A stretch of 64,000 nt of DNA, from the NCBI GenBank assembly GCA_000431795.1, contig FR887372.1, forward strand, positions 1 through 64,000, read 5' to 3'. Below are positions 7,928 through 17,148 of the stretch, one piece after another. Source of the DNA: Clostridium sp. CAG:302 (GTDB taxonomy: Bacteria; Bacillota_I; Bacilli_A; RF39; UBA660). The notes under the pieces are model-generated. The model worked only from the letters and a program-made list of their open reading frames with translations, had not been told where the DNA came from and ran no database searches. The stretch's first letter is position 1, and the number at the start of each line of letters is the position of its first letter. The position numbers and the translations under genes were made by a program.

Positions 7928-8332
7928 TTATTTATTCTTTTTATTATTTTTCTTTAATTCATTAAGTATTTCTTCAAGTAATATTTCTTCATTGCTCTTC
8001 TTAGGTTCTTCTTTCTTCTCTTCTACTTCTTTCTTTTTCTTTAATGAAGTTAATTTATTAATAAATTTAACTATTAAGAATATACAGAATGCTATAATAA
8101 AGAAATTAATTACATTATTAATAAATGAACCATATTTAATTTGTGTACCAGGTATTACTAAATTACTAAAATCAATTTTACCAATTATTAACCCAATAGT
8201 AGGAGTAATAACATCATTAACTAGTGAATTAACAATATTAGTAAATGCAGATCCAATTACTACACCTACTGCTAAATCAATAACATTACCTCTTTCTATA
8301 AATGTCTTAAACTCTTTAAAAAACTTCTTCAT
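7928..8332 (-). CDS. mscL: Large-conductance mechanosensitive channel
   Basis: A 134-residue MscL, the homopentameric membrane safety valve that opens on hypo-osmotic shock. The amphipathic N-terminus (MKKFFKEFKTFIERGN) leads into TM1 (VIDLAVGVVIGSAFTNIVNSL), the DVITPTIGLIIG segment, a periplasmic-side loop, TM2 (FINNVINFFIIAFCIFLIV) and a Lys/Glu-rich cytoplasmic helix (LKKKKEVEEKKEEPKK). The length is normal. It stands alone, with a double hairpin and a terminator behind it. A long plus-strand frame across it is a shadow. Confidence 0.95.
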   Translation of the reverse strand: MKKFFKEFKTFIERGNVIDLAVGVVIGSAFTNIVNSLVNDVITPTIGLIIGKIDFSNLVIPGTQIKYGSFINNVINFFIIAFCIFLIVKFINKLTSLKKKKEVEEKKEEPKKSNEEILLEEILNELKKNNKKNK

Positions 8333-8357
8333 ATACTTTTCTCCCTTATTATATGTA

Positions 8358-8942
8358 TTAATCTACACAATACAAATTAATTTTAGGATTATTATTTATA
8401 ATATTATTAAAACTAGTTCTCTTCTTATTCTTATATTCTGCTCTAAAGTAAGTGTTATCTTTTGTTATATATGTTTTAACTATATAATCATTACCATCTT
8501 TATCTATAGAAACACTACCAACATAATCACTATTATTATCTAATTTATAAAGATTATAACAAGTATATTGTTTTTTATTTTCCTCTTCATACATTACTAT
8601 AGCCTTATTATTAATTTCATCAGAATATTTAGCTATTTCTGAATTAACAACATTATTTAATGTAATAGCTAATATAATACCTACAATAATAAAAATCACC
8701 ACTGAAACTATAGTACCTATTAAGGCATATTTGCCACATTTCTTAGCCCTATTAGGAGTACTCTTTTTCATACTTAAATATAGTATTAAACCTACTAATG
8801 GGTATAAAAAAGATAAAATATTTAAAATAACTAATGGTTTATCTTCTACTTTATTATTAGTACCATTATTTACCATAACCCCACATTTCAAACATACATC
8901 ATCATTATCATTTAACTTATTACCACAATTTGAACAATACAT
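8358..8942 (-). CDS. Zinc-ribbon membrane protein
   Basis: About 194 residues from MYCSNCGNK (8942), chosen because TTGGAGG lies just ahead; an ATG 15 bases earlier has no such site. Residues 2-22 are a zinc ribbon (CSNCG...CLKCG). Two hydrophobic segments follow, near residues 40-58 (VILNILSFLYPLVGLILYL) and 70-95 (ALIGTIVSVVIFIIVGIILAI), then a polar tail (TCYNLYKLDNNSDYVGSVSID) that would be extracellular and contains two Cys. The family is common in Bacillota and functionally undefined. It is a single gene divergent from clpB. Confidence 0.7.
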   Translation of the reverse strand: MYCSNCGNKLNDNDDVCLKCGVMVNNGTNNKVEDKPLVILNILSFLYPLVGLILYLSMKKSTPNRAKKCGKYALIGTIVSVVIFIIVGIILAITLNNVVNSEIAKYSDEINNKAIVMYEEENKKQYTCYNLYKLDNNSDYVGSVSIDKDGNDYIVKTYITKDNTYFRAEYKNKKRTSFNNIINNNPKINLYCVD

Positions 8943-9004
8943 ATTTCTTACCTCCAAGATAATTATATAACACTTTTAAATAAAAGTAAATTAATTTAGT
9001 TAAA

Positions 9005-9046
9005 TTAGCAATCTCTATTGACAATTGCTAATTATTGAGGTATAAT
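9005..9046 (+). promoter_or_regulatory. CIRCE-like operator overlapping the clpB promoter
   Basis: TTAGCAATC (9005-9013), nine bases, AATTGCTAA (9023-9031): the CIRCE layout TTAGCACTC-N9-GAGTGCTAA with eight of nine arm positions paired. A perfect -35 TTGACA (9018-9023) lies inside it and a perfect -10 TATAAT (9041-9046) follows after exactly 17 bases. Repression by HrcA would block the promoter directly. hrcA itself is not in the window. Confidence 0.85.
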
Positions 9047-9077
9047 ACATGTCGTAATAGAAAGGAAAGTGATATAT

Positions 9078-11189
9078 ATGAATATGAATAATCCTTATGA
9101 AGAAAATTTACAAAAGCCCTTAGAAAAATATGGTAGAGATATTACTAAGGCCGCTAAAGATGGTAAAATTGATCCAGTTATTGGTCGTGATGAAGAAATA
9201 AGAAGTATTACTAGAATACTTTCTCGTAAAACTAAAAATAACCCTGTATTAATTGGTGAACCTGGTGTTGGTAAAACCGCCATTGTAGAAGGTTTGGCAC
9301 AAAGAATAATTAAAGGCGATGTTCCTAATAATCTAAAAGATAAGACTATTTGGGAGCTAGATATGGGTGCCCTAGTTGCAGGTGCTAAATACCGTGGTGA
9401 ATTTGAAGAAAGACTAAAAGCCGTACTAAAAGAGGTAAAAGATTCTGAAGGTAACATTATTATGTTTATTGATGAAATACATATGATTGTAGGTGCTGGT
9501 GCTCTTGAAGGCGCTATGGATGCTGGTAATATGTTAAAACCTATGCTAGCTCGTGGTGAAGTACATTGTATTGGTGCTACTACCTTAAATGAATATCGTA
9601 AATATATTGAAAAAGATGCTGCACTAGAAAGAAGATTTCAAAAAGTATTAGTAAAAGAGCCTACTGTTCTAGATACTATTACTATTCTTCGTGGCCTAAA
9701 GTCTAAATTTGAAGTATTCCATGGTGTAACAATTAAAGATAAAGCTTTAATCGCTGCTGCTACCCTATCTGATAGATACATTACTGATAGATTCTTACCA
9801 GATAAAGCTATTGATTTAGTTGATGAGGCTGCCGCTACTATAAAGGTACAAATGGAATCAGTTCCTACTGCTCTAGATAATCTAGAAAGAAATATTATGA
9901 GACTTGAAATAGAAAAAGAAGCCCTAAAGAAAGAGAAAGATAATATTTCTAAAAATAGAATTACCGAGATAGACAAAGAACTAGATAATCTTAAATTAAA
10001 AGAAAAAGATCTAAAGACCAAATGGGAAGAAGAAAAGACTGTTAATACTAAGATTAGTAAAAAGAAAGAAGAAATAGATCGTGCTAACTTTGAATTAGAG
10101 ACTGCTGAAAATAACTATGATTTAGAAAGCGCCGCTAGACTAAGACATGGTACTATACCTAAACTAGAAAAAGAACTAGCCTCCCTTGAAGAGATTAATA
10201 AATCAGAAATATTATCAGATACAGTTGATGAAGAAAGCATCGCCGCCATTATATCTAAATGGACTAATATACCAGTATCTAAATTAGCTGAAGGAGATAA
10301 AGAAAAGTTACTACATCTTGAAGACAAAATGAAAGAAAGAGTTAAAGGCCAAGATAATGCTATTCACTTAGTAACTGAAGCCATTATTCGTTCAAGAGCG
10401 GGTATTAAAGATCCAAATAGACCAATTGGTTCATTTATCTTCTTAGGACCTACTGGTGTTGGTAAAACTGAAGTAGCAAGAACTCTAGCCTATGAACTAT
10501 TTGACGATGAAAGACATATGATAAGAATAGATATGTCTGAGTATATGGAAAGTCATTCAGTAGCTAGATTAATTGGTGCCCCTCCAGGATATGTAGGATA
10601 TGACGAAGGTGGACAACTTACCGAAGCTGTAAGAAGAAATCCCTACTCTATTGTCTTATTTGATGAAATAGAAAAAGCTCATCACGATGTCTTTAATGTA
10701 CTACTACAAATACTAGATGATGGTAGAATAACCGATGGTCAAGGTAGAACTGTAGATTTTAAGAATACTATCATAATAATGACATCTAATCTAGGTAGTG
10801 AATATATCTTAGATAATAAAGATAATGCTAATGAACTTGTAATGCAAGAATTAAGAAGTACTTTTAAACCTGAGTTCATTAATAGAATAGATGAAATAAT
10901 AATCTTTAATTCTTTAACTAAAGATGTTGTTTATGATATTCTAAATAAAATTATCAAAGATATTGAATATAGATTAAGAGATAAAAACATTAAAATAAAT
11001 GTTACAGATAAAGCCAAAGAGTTTATTGTAAATGCCTCATATGATGAAAAATATGGTGCTAGACCTATAAAGAGATATGTTCAAAGAAATGTAGAAACTC
11101 TAATCGCAGAGGCTATCATTAATGATAAAATATCTTTTGGTAGTACCATTACTATCGATGTAGATAGTGATAAATTAATATTAAAATAA
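9078..11189 (+). CDS. clpB: ClpB-type disaggregase lacking the N-terminal domain
   Basis: A 703-residue AAA+ chaperone that, with DnaK, pulls proteins from aggregates. Start taken at ATG 9078, eight bases after GGAAAG; a GTG at 9069 overlaps that site. It opens almost directly at NBD1 (GRDITKAAKDGKIDPVIGR, Walker A GEPGVGKTAIVEG, Walker B MFIDEIH). A long charged coiled coil, the M domain, covers about residues 270-390 (LERNIMRLEIEKEALKKEK and following) and identifies ClpB over ClpC. NBD2 has GPTGVGKTEVAR and VLFDEIEKAH. The usual 140-residue N domain is absent, as in short ClpB forms. Controlled by the CIRCE-like site. Confidence 0.93.
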   Translation: MNMNNPYEENLQKPLEKYGRDITKAAKDGKIDPVIGRDEEIRSITRILSRKTKNNPVLIGEPGVGKTAIVEGLAQRIIKGDVPNNLKDKTIWELDMGALVAGAKYRGEFEERLKAVLKEVKDSEGNIIMFIDEIHMIVGAGALEGAMDAGNMLKPMLARGEVHCIGATTLNEYRKYIEKDAALERRFQKVLVKEPTVLDTITILRGLKSKFEVFHGVTIKDKALIAAATLSDRYITDRFLPDKAIDLVDEAAATIKVQMESVPTALDNLERNIMRLEIEKEALKKEKDNISKNRITEIDKELDNLKLKEKDLKTKWEEEKTVNTKISKKKEEIDRANFELETAENNYDLESAARLRHGTIPKLEKELASLEEINKSEILSDTVDEESIAAIISKWTNIPVSKLAEGDKEKLLHLEDKMKERVKGQDNAIHLVTEAIIRSRAGIKDPNRPIGSFIFLGPTGVGKTEVARTLAYELFDDERHMIRIDMSEYMESHSVARLIGAPPGYVGYDEGGQLTEAVRRNPYSIVLFDEIEKAHHDVFNVLLQILDDGRITDGQGRTVDFKNTIIIMTSNLGSEYILDNKDNANELVMQELRSTFKPEFINRIDEIIIFNSLTKDVVYDILNKIIKDIEYRLRDKNIKINVTDKAKEFIVNASYDEKYGARPIKRYVQRNVETLIAEAIINDKISFGSTITIDVDSDKLILK

Positions 11190-11212
11190 GAGCAATCTGC
11201 TCTTATTTTTTT
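11185..11212. terminator. Bidirectional terminator after clpB
   Basis: Perfect ten-base stem AATAAGAGCA/TGCTCTTATT with a three-base loop, followed by T's on plus and A's on the other side. It overlaps the clpB stop and abuts the stop of the convergent CotF-like gene. Confidence 0.85.
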
Positions 11213-11525
11213 AATTATTTAAATCATTAAACTCGGTATTTAATGTATTATATTTTTCAGTAATCTTATTAGATGGAGCCTTTTCTAGTTCATACCAGCC
11301 TTTTCTAAAGGCTAGTTCAAACACTTCTCTCTGAAGGCTTTTAATTACATTAAACATTTCTTCATACTTAGCAAATAAATTTTCATTAGAGGCTTCAGTT
11401 AAAGATATAGCATAATTTTTCTCCATATCCTTAAGTAGTGATAAAGTCATATTTAAATAATCTTTATCATTTAATACCATACCTTTAGGTACTTCAGTTT
11501 TAGGATTTGTTATTTTATTATTCAT
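11211..11525 (-). CDS. CotF-like coat family protein
   Basis: 104 residues from MNNKITNPKTEVP (11525, after TTGGAGG). The body YLNMTLSLLKDMEKNYAISL, TEASNENLFAKYEEMF, VFELAFRKGWYELEKAP matches the four-helix Coat F family (ferritin-like bundle) found in Bacillus spore coats, with the typical EASN and KGWYxLEKA motifs. The start overlaps the previous gene's stop by eight bases. Whether this organism forms spores is not shown by the window; no other sporulation gene is visible, so the protein may have another role, such as an envelope or stress function. Confidence 0.7.
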   Translation of the reverse strand: MNNKITNPKTEVPKGMVLNDKDYLNMTLSLLKDMEKNYAISLTEASNENLFAKYEEMFNVIKSLQREVFELAFRKGWYELEKAPSNKITEKYNTLNTEFNDLNN

Positions 11526-11736
11526 AAGTACCTCCAAGTACATTTAAGATGTTAGTCATATTATTATATAATACTTCACTAACTCTACTTATCATAGTTT
11601 TAACTTCATTATCTGATATATTTTCTAATGTATTATATAGTTCTTTATAACCAGTATAATTCCAATTAAACATATCAGATAAGTAATCCAAATCTTTACC
11701 TGAAATAATATTAGGTACTACATTATAATTTTGCAT
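11518..11736 (-). CDS. Small partner of the CotF-like protein
   Basis: A 72-residue soluble protein (MQNYNVVPNIISGKDLDYLS, DMFNWNYTGYKELYNTLEN). The pattern (ISGKDLDYLSDMFNWN, then a helix ending VLYNNMTNILNVLGG) resembles the short partner genes often coupled to CotF-like genes in Bacillota. It overlaps the next gene by eight bases, so the two are probably made together. No catalytic motif. Assignment rests mainly on context. Confidence 0.5.
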   Translation of the reverse strand: MQNYNVVPNIISGKDLDYLSDMFNWNYTGYKELYNTLENISDNEVKTMISRVSEVLYNNMTNILNVLGGTYE

Positions 11737-11814
11737 ATTTATCTCCTTTCATAATTATTATGATTAAAAAGAAAATATTTTAAACTAAAATTGTAAAACA
11801 ATTGTCAACAAATA

Positions 11815-11843
11815 TTGACTTTATATTTAAATTAATATATATT
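11815..11843 (+). promoter_or_regulatory. Promoter of the 11865 gene
   Basis: TTGACT (11815-11820), 17 bases, TATATT (11838-11843); AGGAGG lies shortly after, ahead of ATG 11865. Confidence 0.6.
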
Positions 11844-11864
11844 TATTCTAGGAGGTAAATAAAA

Positions 11865-12674
11865 ATGGGAAAGGAAAATAATAATCGTTTTTATGAAGAT
11901 TTTGACAGAGTAAATAGAGAATTAAATCAAATTACTAATGGACCTAAAAAAGAACAAAAGGCAATAGATCCTAAAAGAAAAATATTTGATGGTGAACATG
12001 ACCCAGATCCATCTGATGTTTTTGACAAGTGGGAAAGAGAAAAAAAACTCAATTCTGTAGTAGCTAGTTATCCAACTTCAGAAAGTAATGTTGAATTTTT
12101 AAAAGCAAAAAGAGAAATACTAAAAAAGGAGCAAGAAAAAGCTAAACAAAAAAAGAAAAAAGCATTTAAAAGAACTATCGCTGGTGTTTTAACTGCTGCT
12201 ACTTTATATGCTGGAGTTAAAATTGGTCAAAAGATGGAAGATAATTCCAAAATTAATAAAGCAACACAAACACTCGTTGATTTGAGTGAAGATACTTTAA
12301 CTGAATATGGCTTAGGAACTAAAGAAAATGGTAAGTTTGAAATAGGAAATAACTCTGTATCTGATTATAGTGTATTAGATGCCAATACACCAATGGAAGT
12401 ATATATTTATAAATTAGCTATTAATGATAATGAAGAATTTAATAAATTTATTCGTAGTGTATCTTATAGTGATGGTGTATACTGTTATGAAAGTTATGAG
12501 CAGTTTTTAAGAATTAATGGCTATTATGATCAGACAAGTAATAAAATAAGTGATGAAGTTTTTAGTAATATAATGCGTGGAACACTTTTAACTGCTTATG
12601 AAAATAGTACTTTAAGTTCTTATGAAAACGAATATTATACTACTAACTTAGATAGTGAACCTAAAACTAGATAA
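11865..12674 (+). CDS. Unknown single-pass membrane protein
   Basis: 269 residues with no family I recognise. The first 100 are highly charged and cytoplasm-like (MGKENNNRFYEDFDRVNREL, then a Lys-rich helix KAKREILKKEQEKAKQKKKK near 84-105). A weak membrane or Gly/Ala segment follows (TIAGVLTAATLYAGVKIGQKM, 108-128), then an acidic, Tyr/Ser-rich C-terminal domain (residues 130-269). A strong AGGAGG site and its own promoter precede it. It is one of only three plus-strand genes and converges on a lipoprotein gene with which it shares a terminator. Confidence 0.7.
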   Translation: MGKENNNRFYEDFDRVNRELNQITNGPKKEQKAIDPKRKIFDGEHDPDPSDVFDKWEREKKLNSVVASYPTSESNVEFLKAKREILKKEQEKAKQKKKKAFKRTIAGVLTAATLYAGVKIGQKMEDNSKINKATQTLVDLSEDTLTEYGLGTKENGKFEIGNNSVSDYSVLDANTPMEVYIYKLAINDNEEFNKFIRSVSYSDGVYCYESYEQFLRINGYYDQTSNKISDEVFSNIMRGTLLTAYENSTLSSYENEYYTTNLDSEPKTR

Positions 12675-12715
12675 AAGAAAATAGATAAGAAATAAAAATC
12701 TTATCTATTTTCTTT
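12674..12715. terminator. Bidirectional terminator
   Basis: Seventeen-base perfect stem (AAAGAAAATAGATAAGA and its complement) with an eight-base loop, T runs on both sides, overlapping both convergent stop codons. Confidence 0.85.
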
Positions 12716-13379
12716 TTATTCTAATACCATATATAGAATTTCCTCTATAATTACCATCAGTATCAAAATCATTATTATCTTTATAAGTAAATACACTAAG
12801 TATAAAGTTTTCTACTTTTTCTATACCATCTACTGCATATATTTTAATTGAAGTAATCTTAGTATTATCATCCATTTTTTCTAAATGACTATAAAATGCA
12901 CCATCAGCCTGATTAACATCATCATATAAATAAACATAAAAATAATCACTAAATTTATATTCATCTGGTTCTAAAAAGTTGCCATTATAATTAGTACCAT
13001 CTTTCAATATAAATTTAATATTAAAACCAATTTTGTAATCATTAATATTTTCATACATATTATAATACTTATACCAAGTATCTTTAAATCTATTACCATC
13101 AATAACATTATCATCAGTAAAAAACACTTCAAATGATCCAATATCTTTTCCACTAGTAAAATTTGTATAATAAGTATCCACTAGTTTGTTTTTATTATGA
13201 TAATTACTATCATCTGCAAGAAATAAACCTACTTTTATAGGATTATTATCCTCATATTCCTCTTTTACTTCTTCTTTAACATCATTAACTATATTATCTT
13301 TAATAGGTTCTACTTGTTTATCATAATTACAACCACATAAAAATAATATTCCAAATAGTATTATTAATAATTTTTTCAT
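12705..13379 (-). CDS. Predicted lipoprotein
   Basis: 224 residues with a lipoprotein signal: MKKLLIILFGILFLCGCNYD, lipobox LCGC, with Cys17 expected to carry lipid. A linker rich in Glu/Lys (NDVKEEVKEEYEDNN) leads to a globular extracellular domain (VGLFLADDSNYHNKNKLVDT, NGNFLEPDEYKFSDYFYVYLYDD). The body resembles the surface lipoproteins of gut Bacillota in general, but I do not recognise a named domain. RBS AAGGAG precedes ATG 13379. The function is unknown. Confidence 0.75.
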   Translation of the reverse strand: MKKLLIILFGILFLCGCNYDKQVEPIKDNIVNDVKEEVKEEYEDNNPIKVGLFLADDSNYHNKNKLVDTYYTNFTSGKDIGSFEVFFTDDNVIDGNRFKDTWYKYYNMYENINDYKIGFNIKFILKDGTNYNGNFLEPDEYKFSDYFYVYLYDDVNQADGAFYSHLEKMDDNTKITSIKIYAVDGIEKVENFILSVFTYKDNNDFDTDGNYRGNSIYGIRIKRK

Positions 13380-13490
13380 ATATAGACTCCTTTTCTTTTT
13401 CTTCTAAATTCTTTATAAACTATAAATACTCCCATAAATAAAAATGGTATTGAAAATAATTTAAAAATAAATTTCTCAAAAACTGATTAA

Positions 13491-13628
13491 TTATAAAGGT
13501 AAGAAATATTGCACTATTACTTTGGCTAATAAATCACTAGTCATAATCAAAGCATAGCTTAAGATAGAAATGACTAATAAAAGTACAATCATCTGAATTA
13601 TGTTTTTTATAATATTTTTATTTTTCAT
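13491..13628 (-). CDS. Possible small membrane peptide (or remnant)
   Basis: 45 codons, MKNKNIIKNIIQMIVLLLVI then SILSYALIMTSDLLAKVIVQYFLPL, with one clear hydrophobic helix. There is no ribosome site. A second hydrophobic stretch (FSIPFLFMGVFIVYKEFRRKRKG) lies just behind in another frame and runs into the lipoprotein start, so the two pieces may be one broken two-helix membrane gene. The rest of 13380-13645 shows nothing else. Confidence 0.3.
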   Translation of the reverse strand: MKNKNIIKNIIQMIVLLLVISILSYALIMTSDLLAKVIVQYFLPL

Positions 13629-13645
13629 AAAATCATTATAATAAA

Positions 13646-13719
13646 TGGTGCCAAATGTAAGAATCGAACTTACCTCTAGGCATTACGAGGGCCTTGTTCT
13701 ACCACTAAACTAATTTGGC
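13646..13719 (-). tRNA. tRNA-Thr (anticodon CGU)
   Basis: Minus-strand cloverleaf of 74 bases including encoded CCA: acceptor GCCAAAT/ATTTGGC with discriminator A, D stem GTTT/GAAC, anticodon loop CTCGTAA (CGU, reading ACG), T arm GTAAG-TTCGATT-CTTAC. The last anticodon-stem pair is a C-U mismatch (31-39). ACG is a rare codon in so AT-rich a genome. It lies between addA and the lipoprotein gene. Confidence 0.93.
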
Positions 13720-13769
13720 AATACTTTCTATATAATTATAACATAAGTTATATTATATAGAAATAATTT

Positions 13770-16700
13770 TTATATTTTTTCTAAAGTATTATTAGTAACT
13801 GAATATAGATATATATTTGTAGGTTTATTAAATCTATTCTCTATATAGTCTTTATAACCATTTAATTGTTTTAAATAAGCTTCATCACTAATATTCTTTA
13901 ATTTATAATCAATTATTTTAATATTATCTTTATATACTAACATTAAGTCTATAATACCATGATAAGTAGTATTATCTTCTTCATATATAAATTCATATTC
14001 TTTATATATATCTGTATTGTCTATATTAACTTTATCTAAGAAATTAGTTATTATCTCTCTATTCTTACCAGTTAAATTACTAGTATTATGAAAGTCTGTT
14101 AATTCAAATAACTCATGGACTTTCTTACCATAATCAAGTCTATCCTGTTCTTCTTTTGAAGTAATATGAATATTCTTCTTAGAAAAAGATTTTTCTTCTT
14201 CTTTTTGAATATCTATATTAATATCTTGAACGTCTAGTTTATCCTCTACTCTACCTAGTAATTTATTATAATTATCATTCTTAACTAAGTTATAATTCTT
14301 AGATAAATCAATACTATTAATATCAATATTTTTATAATAACTCTTAGTAATAGATTCTAACGAATACATAATACTAGCAAAACTATTATATTTTGATCTA
14401 ATACTATCATCAATAATATCACTAATATACTCTGCTTCTTCTTTAGTATTCTCTGGTAATATAAATATCATTTTTTCTTTAGCTCTTGTTAGTGCAACAT
14501 AGAAGAGTCTTATTCGTTCACTAATATTTTCTAATACATAGTTTCTATAACTTAAATTATGATAAATAGTATTATATAAGAATTTATCTTTATAAGGAAT
14601 AATAATACCATACTTATCGTCATAACTAAATTTACTTATAGCTTCCCTAATATTAAATTTACTATATAATCCCCCGTAGTAGCAGACATTAAACTCTAGT
14701 CCTTTTGAAGCATGAATAGTCATAATTTTTACTGTATTATTACTACTTTCAGTAACATTATATTCTATCTTCATACCACTTTCTATAATGTCCTCTAAAT
14801 ATTCACTATATTTATATATATCATAATCTAAATTAGTTAGATTACTAGTAATTTCTTTTAATTTATCTATTCTAATAATATTTGAAGAATAATCTCCAAG
14901 TAAAAATAATTTATTATAAAAATCATATTTATCAATAATTATATCAATTATTTCATCTAAACTAATTGTATCAAGATCCTTAGTAATACCATAACTAATC
15001 TTATAAATATCGCTATCTTTAAAATTATTATTTAGAAAATAATCAAATATTATATTATCATCTAAATTAAAGAGAAAACTTCTAGCTATTGATATAAATA
15101 ATTTTTTAAATTCATTATCTATAACATTATCTTTAATCTTTATAATAAAACCAATTATATTCTTTATTATAGTAATTACTTCACCATCAGTTAGATTAAC
15201 TGATTTCACAATACTCGTAGGAATATCATTATATTCTAAAATCTTTTTATATAGTTCAAATGACTTACTACTATCAAGTAAGATAGCAAAATCACTATAT
15301 TTAGCCTTTCTAATACCTTTAGTATCTTTACCAAAGATTGGATAACCATTAATAATTTTATTTTTAATATCACTAGCTATTATAAAAGCTTCTACTTCGT
15401 CTTTTTTAAATATTGTATCATTAAGATAACTATATACTTCAAAGTTATTATTTACCCCGTTGTCACCATCACCTTGATACATAGGATTACCATATACCAT
15501 TCTATGACTTACTTTATATGAAGCTCCTCCAATAGTATCATCCATTATTCTATCAAACATTAAATTAATATTATTAATAACTTCTTCTCTACTTCTAAAG
15601 TTTTTATTTAGATCTATCTTAATACCATTAATATTCTTACTATATGAATCATATTTATTTTTAAATATATATGGATTAGCATTTCTAAATCTATATATAG
15701 ATTGTTTAATATCTCCAACCATATAGACATTATTATTAGATATATATGCAATAAATTCTTCTTGAACATCATTAGTATCTTGATATTCATCAATCATTAT
15801 TTCATTTAAATTATTCTTAATTTCTTCTCTTATCTCAGTATTATTTTTTACAAGTTCTATTGCATAAGAAGATATATCACCATATTCAAAGTAATTATAT
15901 TTACTTTTATATTCTGATACTCTTTTATCTAATTCTTTTATTATCGTTATTATTTCTTCTACATAATCTTTAGTCTTTAATATACCACTCTTTATACTAT
16001 CATAATTATCATATATAACTAATTTTTTTATTTCTTTAATAGTATTAGATATTTTATCTTTATATTCTTTAGTGGTATCTGATACTCCCTTAGCTATAGG
16101 AAGTTTAACTTCTAAATTAAGTTTAATATCATCGTAATCACCTGAAGATAACAAAGGACTAAGTACCTTATATATCTTATCAAAATAATCACTATCATCT
16201 ATATATTCTAAATAATCTCTAATATTATTAATTAAATTTAATATTACTTTGGTATAATTATCTATATCTTTATCAATATTTTCTTCATTATATTTAATGC
16301 TTATATAACTATCTAAATATTCTCTCTTATTAGTCTTTAAATCTAATTTATTATTAATATTTAAAATAAAACTAAATATTTCTTTATCATCTTTTAAAGC
16401 ATATTCTTTAATTAGATTTAAAAACTTAGAGTCTTCACTAGTATATAACTCTTCAAAAATATCTTTAAGCATTTTCTCTTTATATAACCCTATTACTGAA
16501 GCATCTATAATATTAATATCTTTAGATAGATTTAAATAGTAGTGGTATTTTTTAACTAGTGATAAAGCATAGGCATCAAATGTTGTTATATCAGCAGTAT
16601 CTAGTTTAGATAGTTCTTTAGTAAAACCATTTTCTTTTAATTTTTCTCCTATTCTCTCACGCATCTCTTTAGCGGCCATTTTAGTAAATGTTAAAATAAG

Positions 16701-16850
16701 TAAATTATCTACTGAAATTCCTTTTTTTACTTTTTCTAATACTCTTTCAGTTAGAACAGCAGTTTTACCAGAACCAGCACCCGCAGATACGATAATATTA
16801 GTGCCTTCTTTATATATAGCTTCTTTTTGTTCATCTGTCCATTTTGGCAT
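13770..16850 (-). CDS. addA: AddA helicase-nuclease subunit
   Basis: The 1026-residue AddA, the helicase and nuclease of the AddAB complex that resects double-strand breaks for RecA. Walker A is IIVSAGAGSGKTAVLTERVL (near 17-36), motif II is MIDEYQDTNDVQEE (near 350-365), and later SF1 motifs include TIHASKGLEFNVCY and RLFYVALTRAKEKM. The C-terminal PD-(D/E)XK nuclease shows YHGIIDLMLVYKDN and IKIIDYKLKN (D...DYK). Slightly short against the usual 1200, mainly in inserted regions. Last gene of the addB operon; its start overlaps the previous gene by 20 bases. Confidence 0.95.
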   Translation of the reverse strand: MPKWTDEQKEAIYKEGTNIIVSAGAGSGKTAVLTERVLEKVKKGISVDNLLILTFTKMAAKEMRERIGEKLKENGFTKELSKLDTADITTFDAYALSLVKKYHYYLNLSKDINIIDASVIGLYKEKMLKDIFEELYTSEDSKFLNLIKEYALKDDKEIFSFILNINNKLDLKTNKREYLDSYISIKYNEENIDKDIDNYTKVILNLINNIRDYLEYIDDSDYFDKIYKVLSPLLSSGDYDDIKLNLEVKLPIAKGVSDTTKEYKDKISNTIKEIKKLVIYDNYDSIKSGILKTKDYVEEIITIIKELDKRVSEYKSKYNYFEYGDISSYAIELVKNNTEIREEIKNNLNEIMIDEYQDTNDVQEEFIAYISNNNVYMVGDIKQSIYRFRNANPYIFKNKYDSYSKNINGIKIDLNKNFRSREEVINNINLMFDRIMDDTIGGASYKVSHRMVYGNPMYQGDGDNGVNNNFEVYSYLNDTIFKKDEVEAFIIASDIKNKIINGYPIFGKDTKGIRKAKYSDFAILLDSSKSFELYKKILEYNDIPTSIVKSVNLTDGEVITIIKNIIGFIIKIKDNVIDNEFKKLFISIARSFLFNLDDNIIFDYFLNNNFKDSDIYKISYGITKDLDTISLDEIIDIIIDKYDFYNKLFLLGDYSSNIIRIDKLKEITSNLTNLDYDIYKYSEYLEDIIESGMKIEYNVTESSNNTVKIMTIHASKGLEFNVCYYGGLYSKFNIREAISKFSYDDKYGIIIPYKDKFLYNTIYHNLSYRNYVLENISERIRLFYVALTRAKEKMIFILPENTKEEAEYISDIIDDSIRSKYNSFASIMYSLESITKSYYKNIDINSIDLSKNYNLVKNDNYNKLLGRVEDKLDVQDINIDIQKEEEKSFSKKNIHITSKEEQDRLDYGKKVHELFELTDFHNTSNLTGKNREIITNFLDKVNIDNTDIYKEYEFIYEEDNTTYHGIIDLMLVYKDNIKIIDYKLKNISDEAYLKQLNGYKDYIENRFNKPTNIYLYSVTNNTLEKI

Positions 16851-17139
16851 AATTTAAACCTCTTATTTTCTTTTTATTACTGATAATCATACTATTATAA
16901 CCAAGAATAGTATCTATACATTTATACTTAGAAATATAAATGATAAGTTTTTCTAATTGATTACCAGTAAAGTTACAAAATAATATCTTATCACTATTAA
17001 AATTATTATCTTTAAAGTAATCATATAAGTTATACATATTACCTATTTCTTCAGTATAAATAGTATTTTCTCCCATAAAAATCATTTGAATTTTTTCATT
17101 TGTCTTATCTTGATTATTATCAAAAATATAAGTATTCAT
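16831..17139 (-). CDS. Unknown small protein in the addAB operon
   Basis: 102 residues, soluble, Asn/Ile/Tyr rich (MNTYIFDNNQDKTNEKIQMI, DYFKDNNFNSDKILFCNFTG). No recognised motif. Overlaps the addA start by 20 bases and follows the metallopeptidase gene by nine bases with its own AGGAGG-type site (GGAGGG), so it is translated with the operon. Function unknown. Confidence 0.6.
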   Translation of the reverse strand: MNTYIFDNNQDKTNEKIQMIFMGENTIYTEEIGNMYNLYDYFKDNNFNSDKILFCNFTGNQLEKLIIYISKYKCIDTILGYNSMIISNKKKIRGLNYAKMDR

Positions 17140-17148
17140 AAAACCCTC

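Noticed and set aside
7881..8543. A 220-codon plus-strand frame over mscL
   Set aside because: Low-complexity Leu/Ile/Ser translation opposite a clear MscL; no ribosome site. A shadow.
9095..10327. Minus-strand frames inside clpB
   Set aside because: Ser/Leu-rich mirror translations of a well-conserved AAA+ gene.
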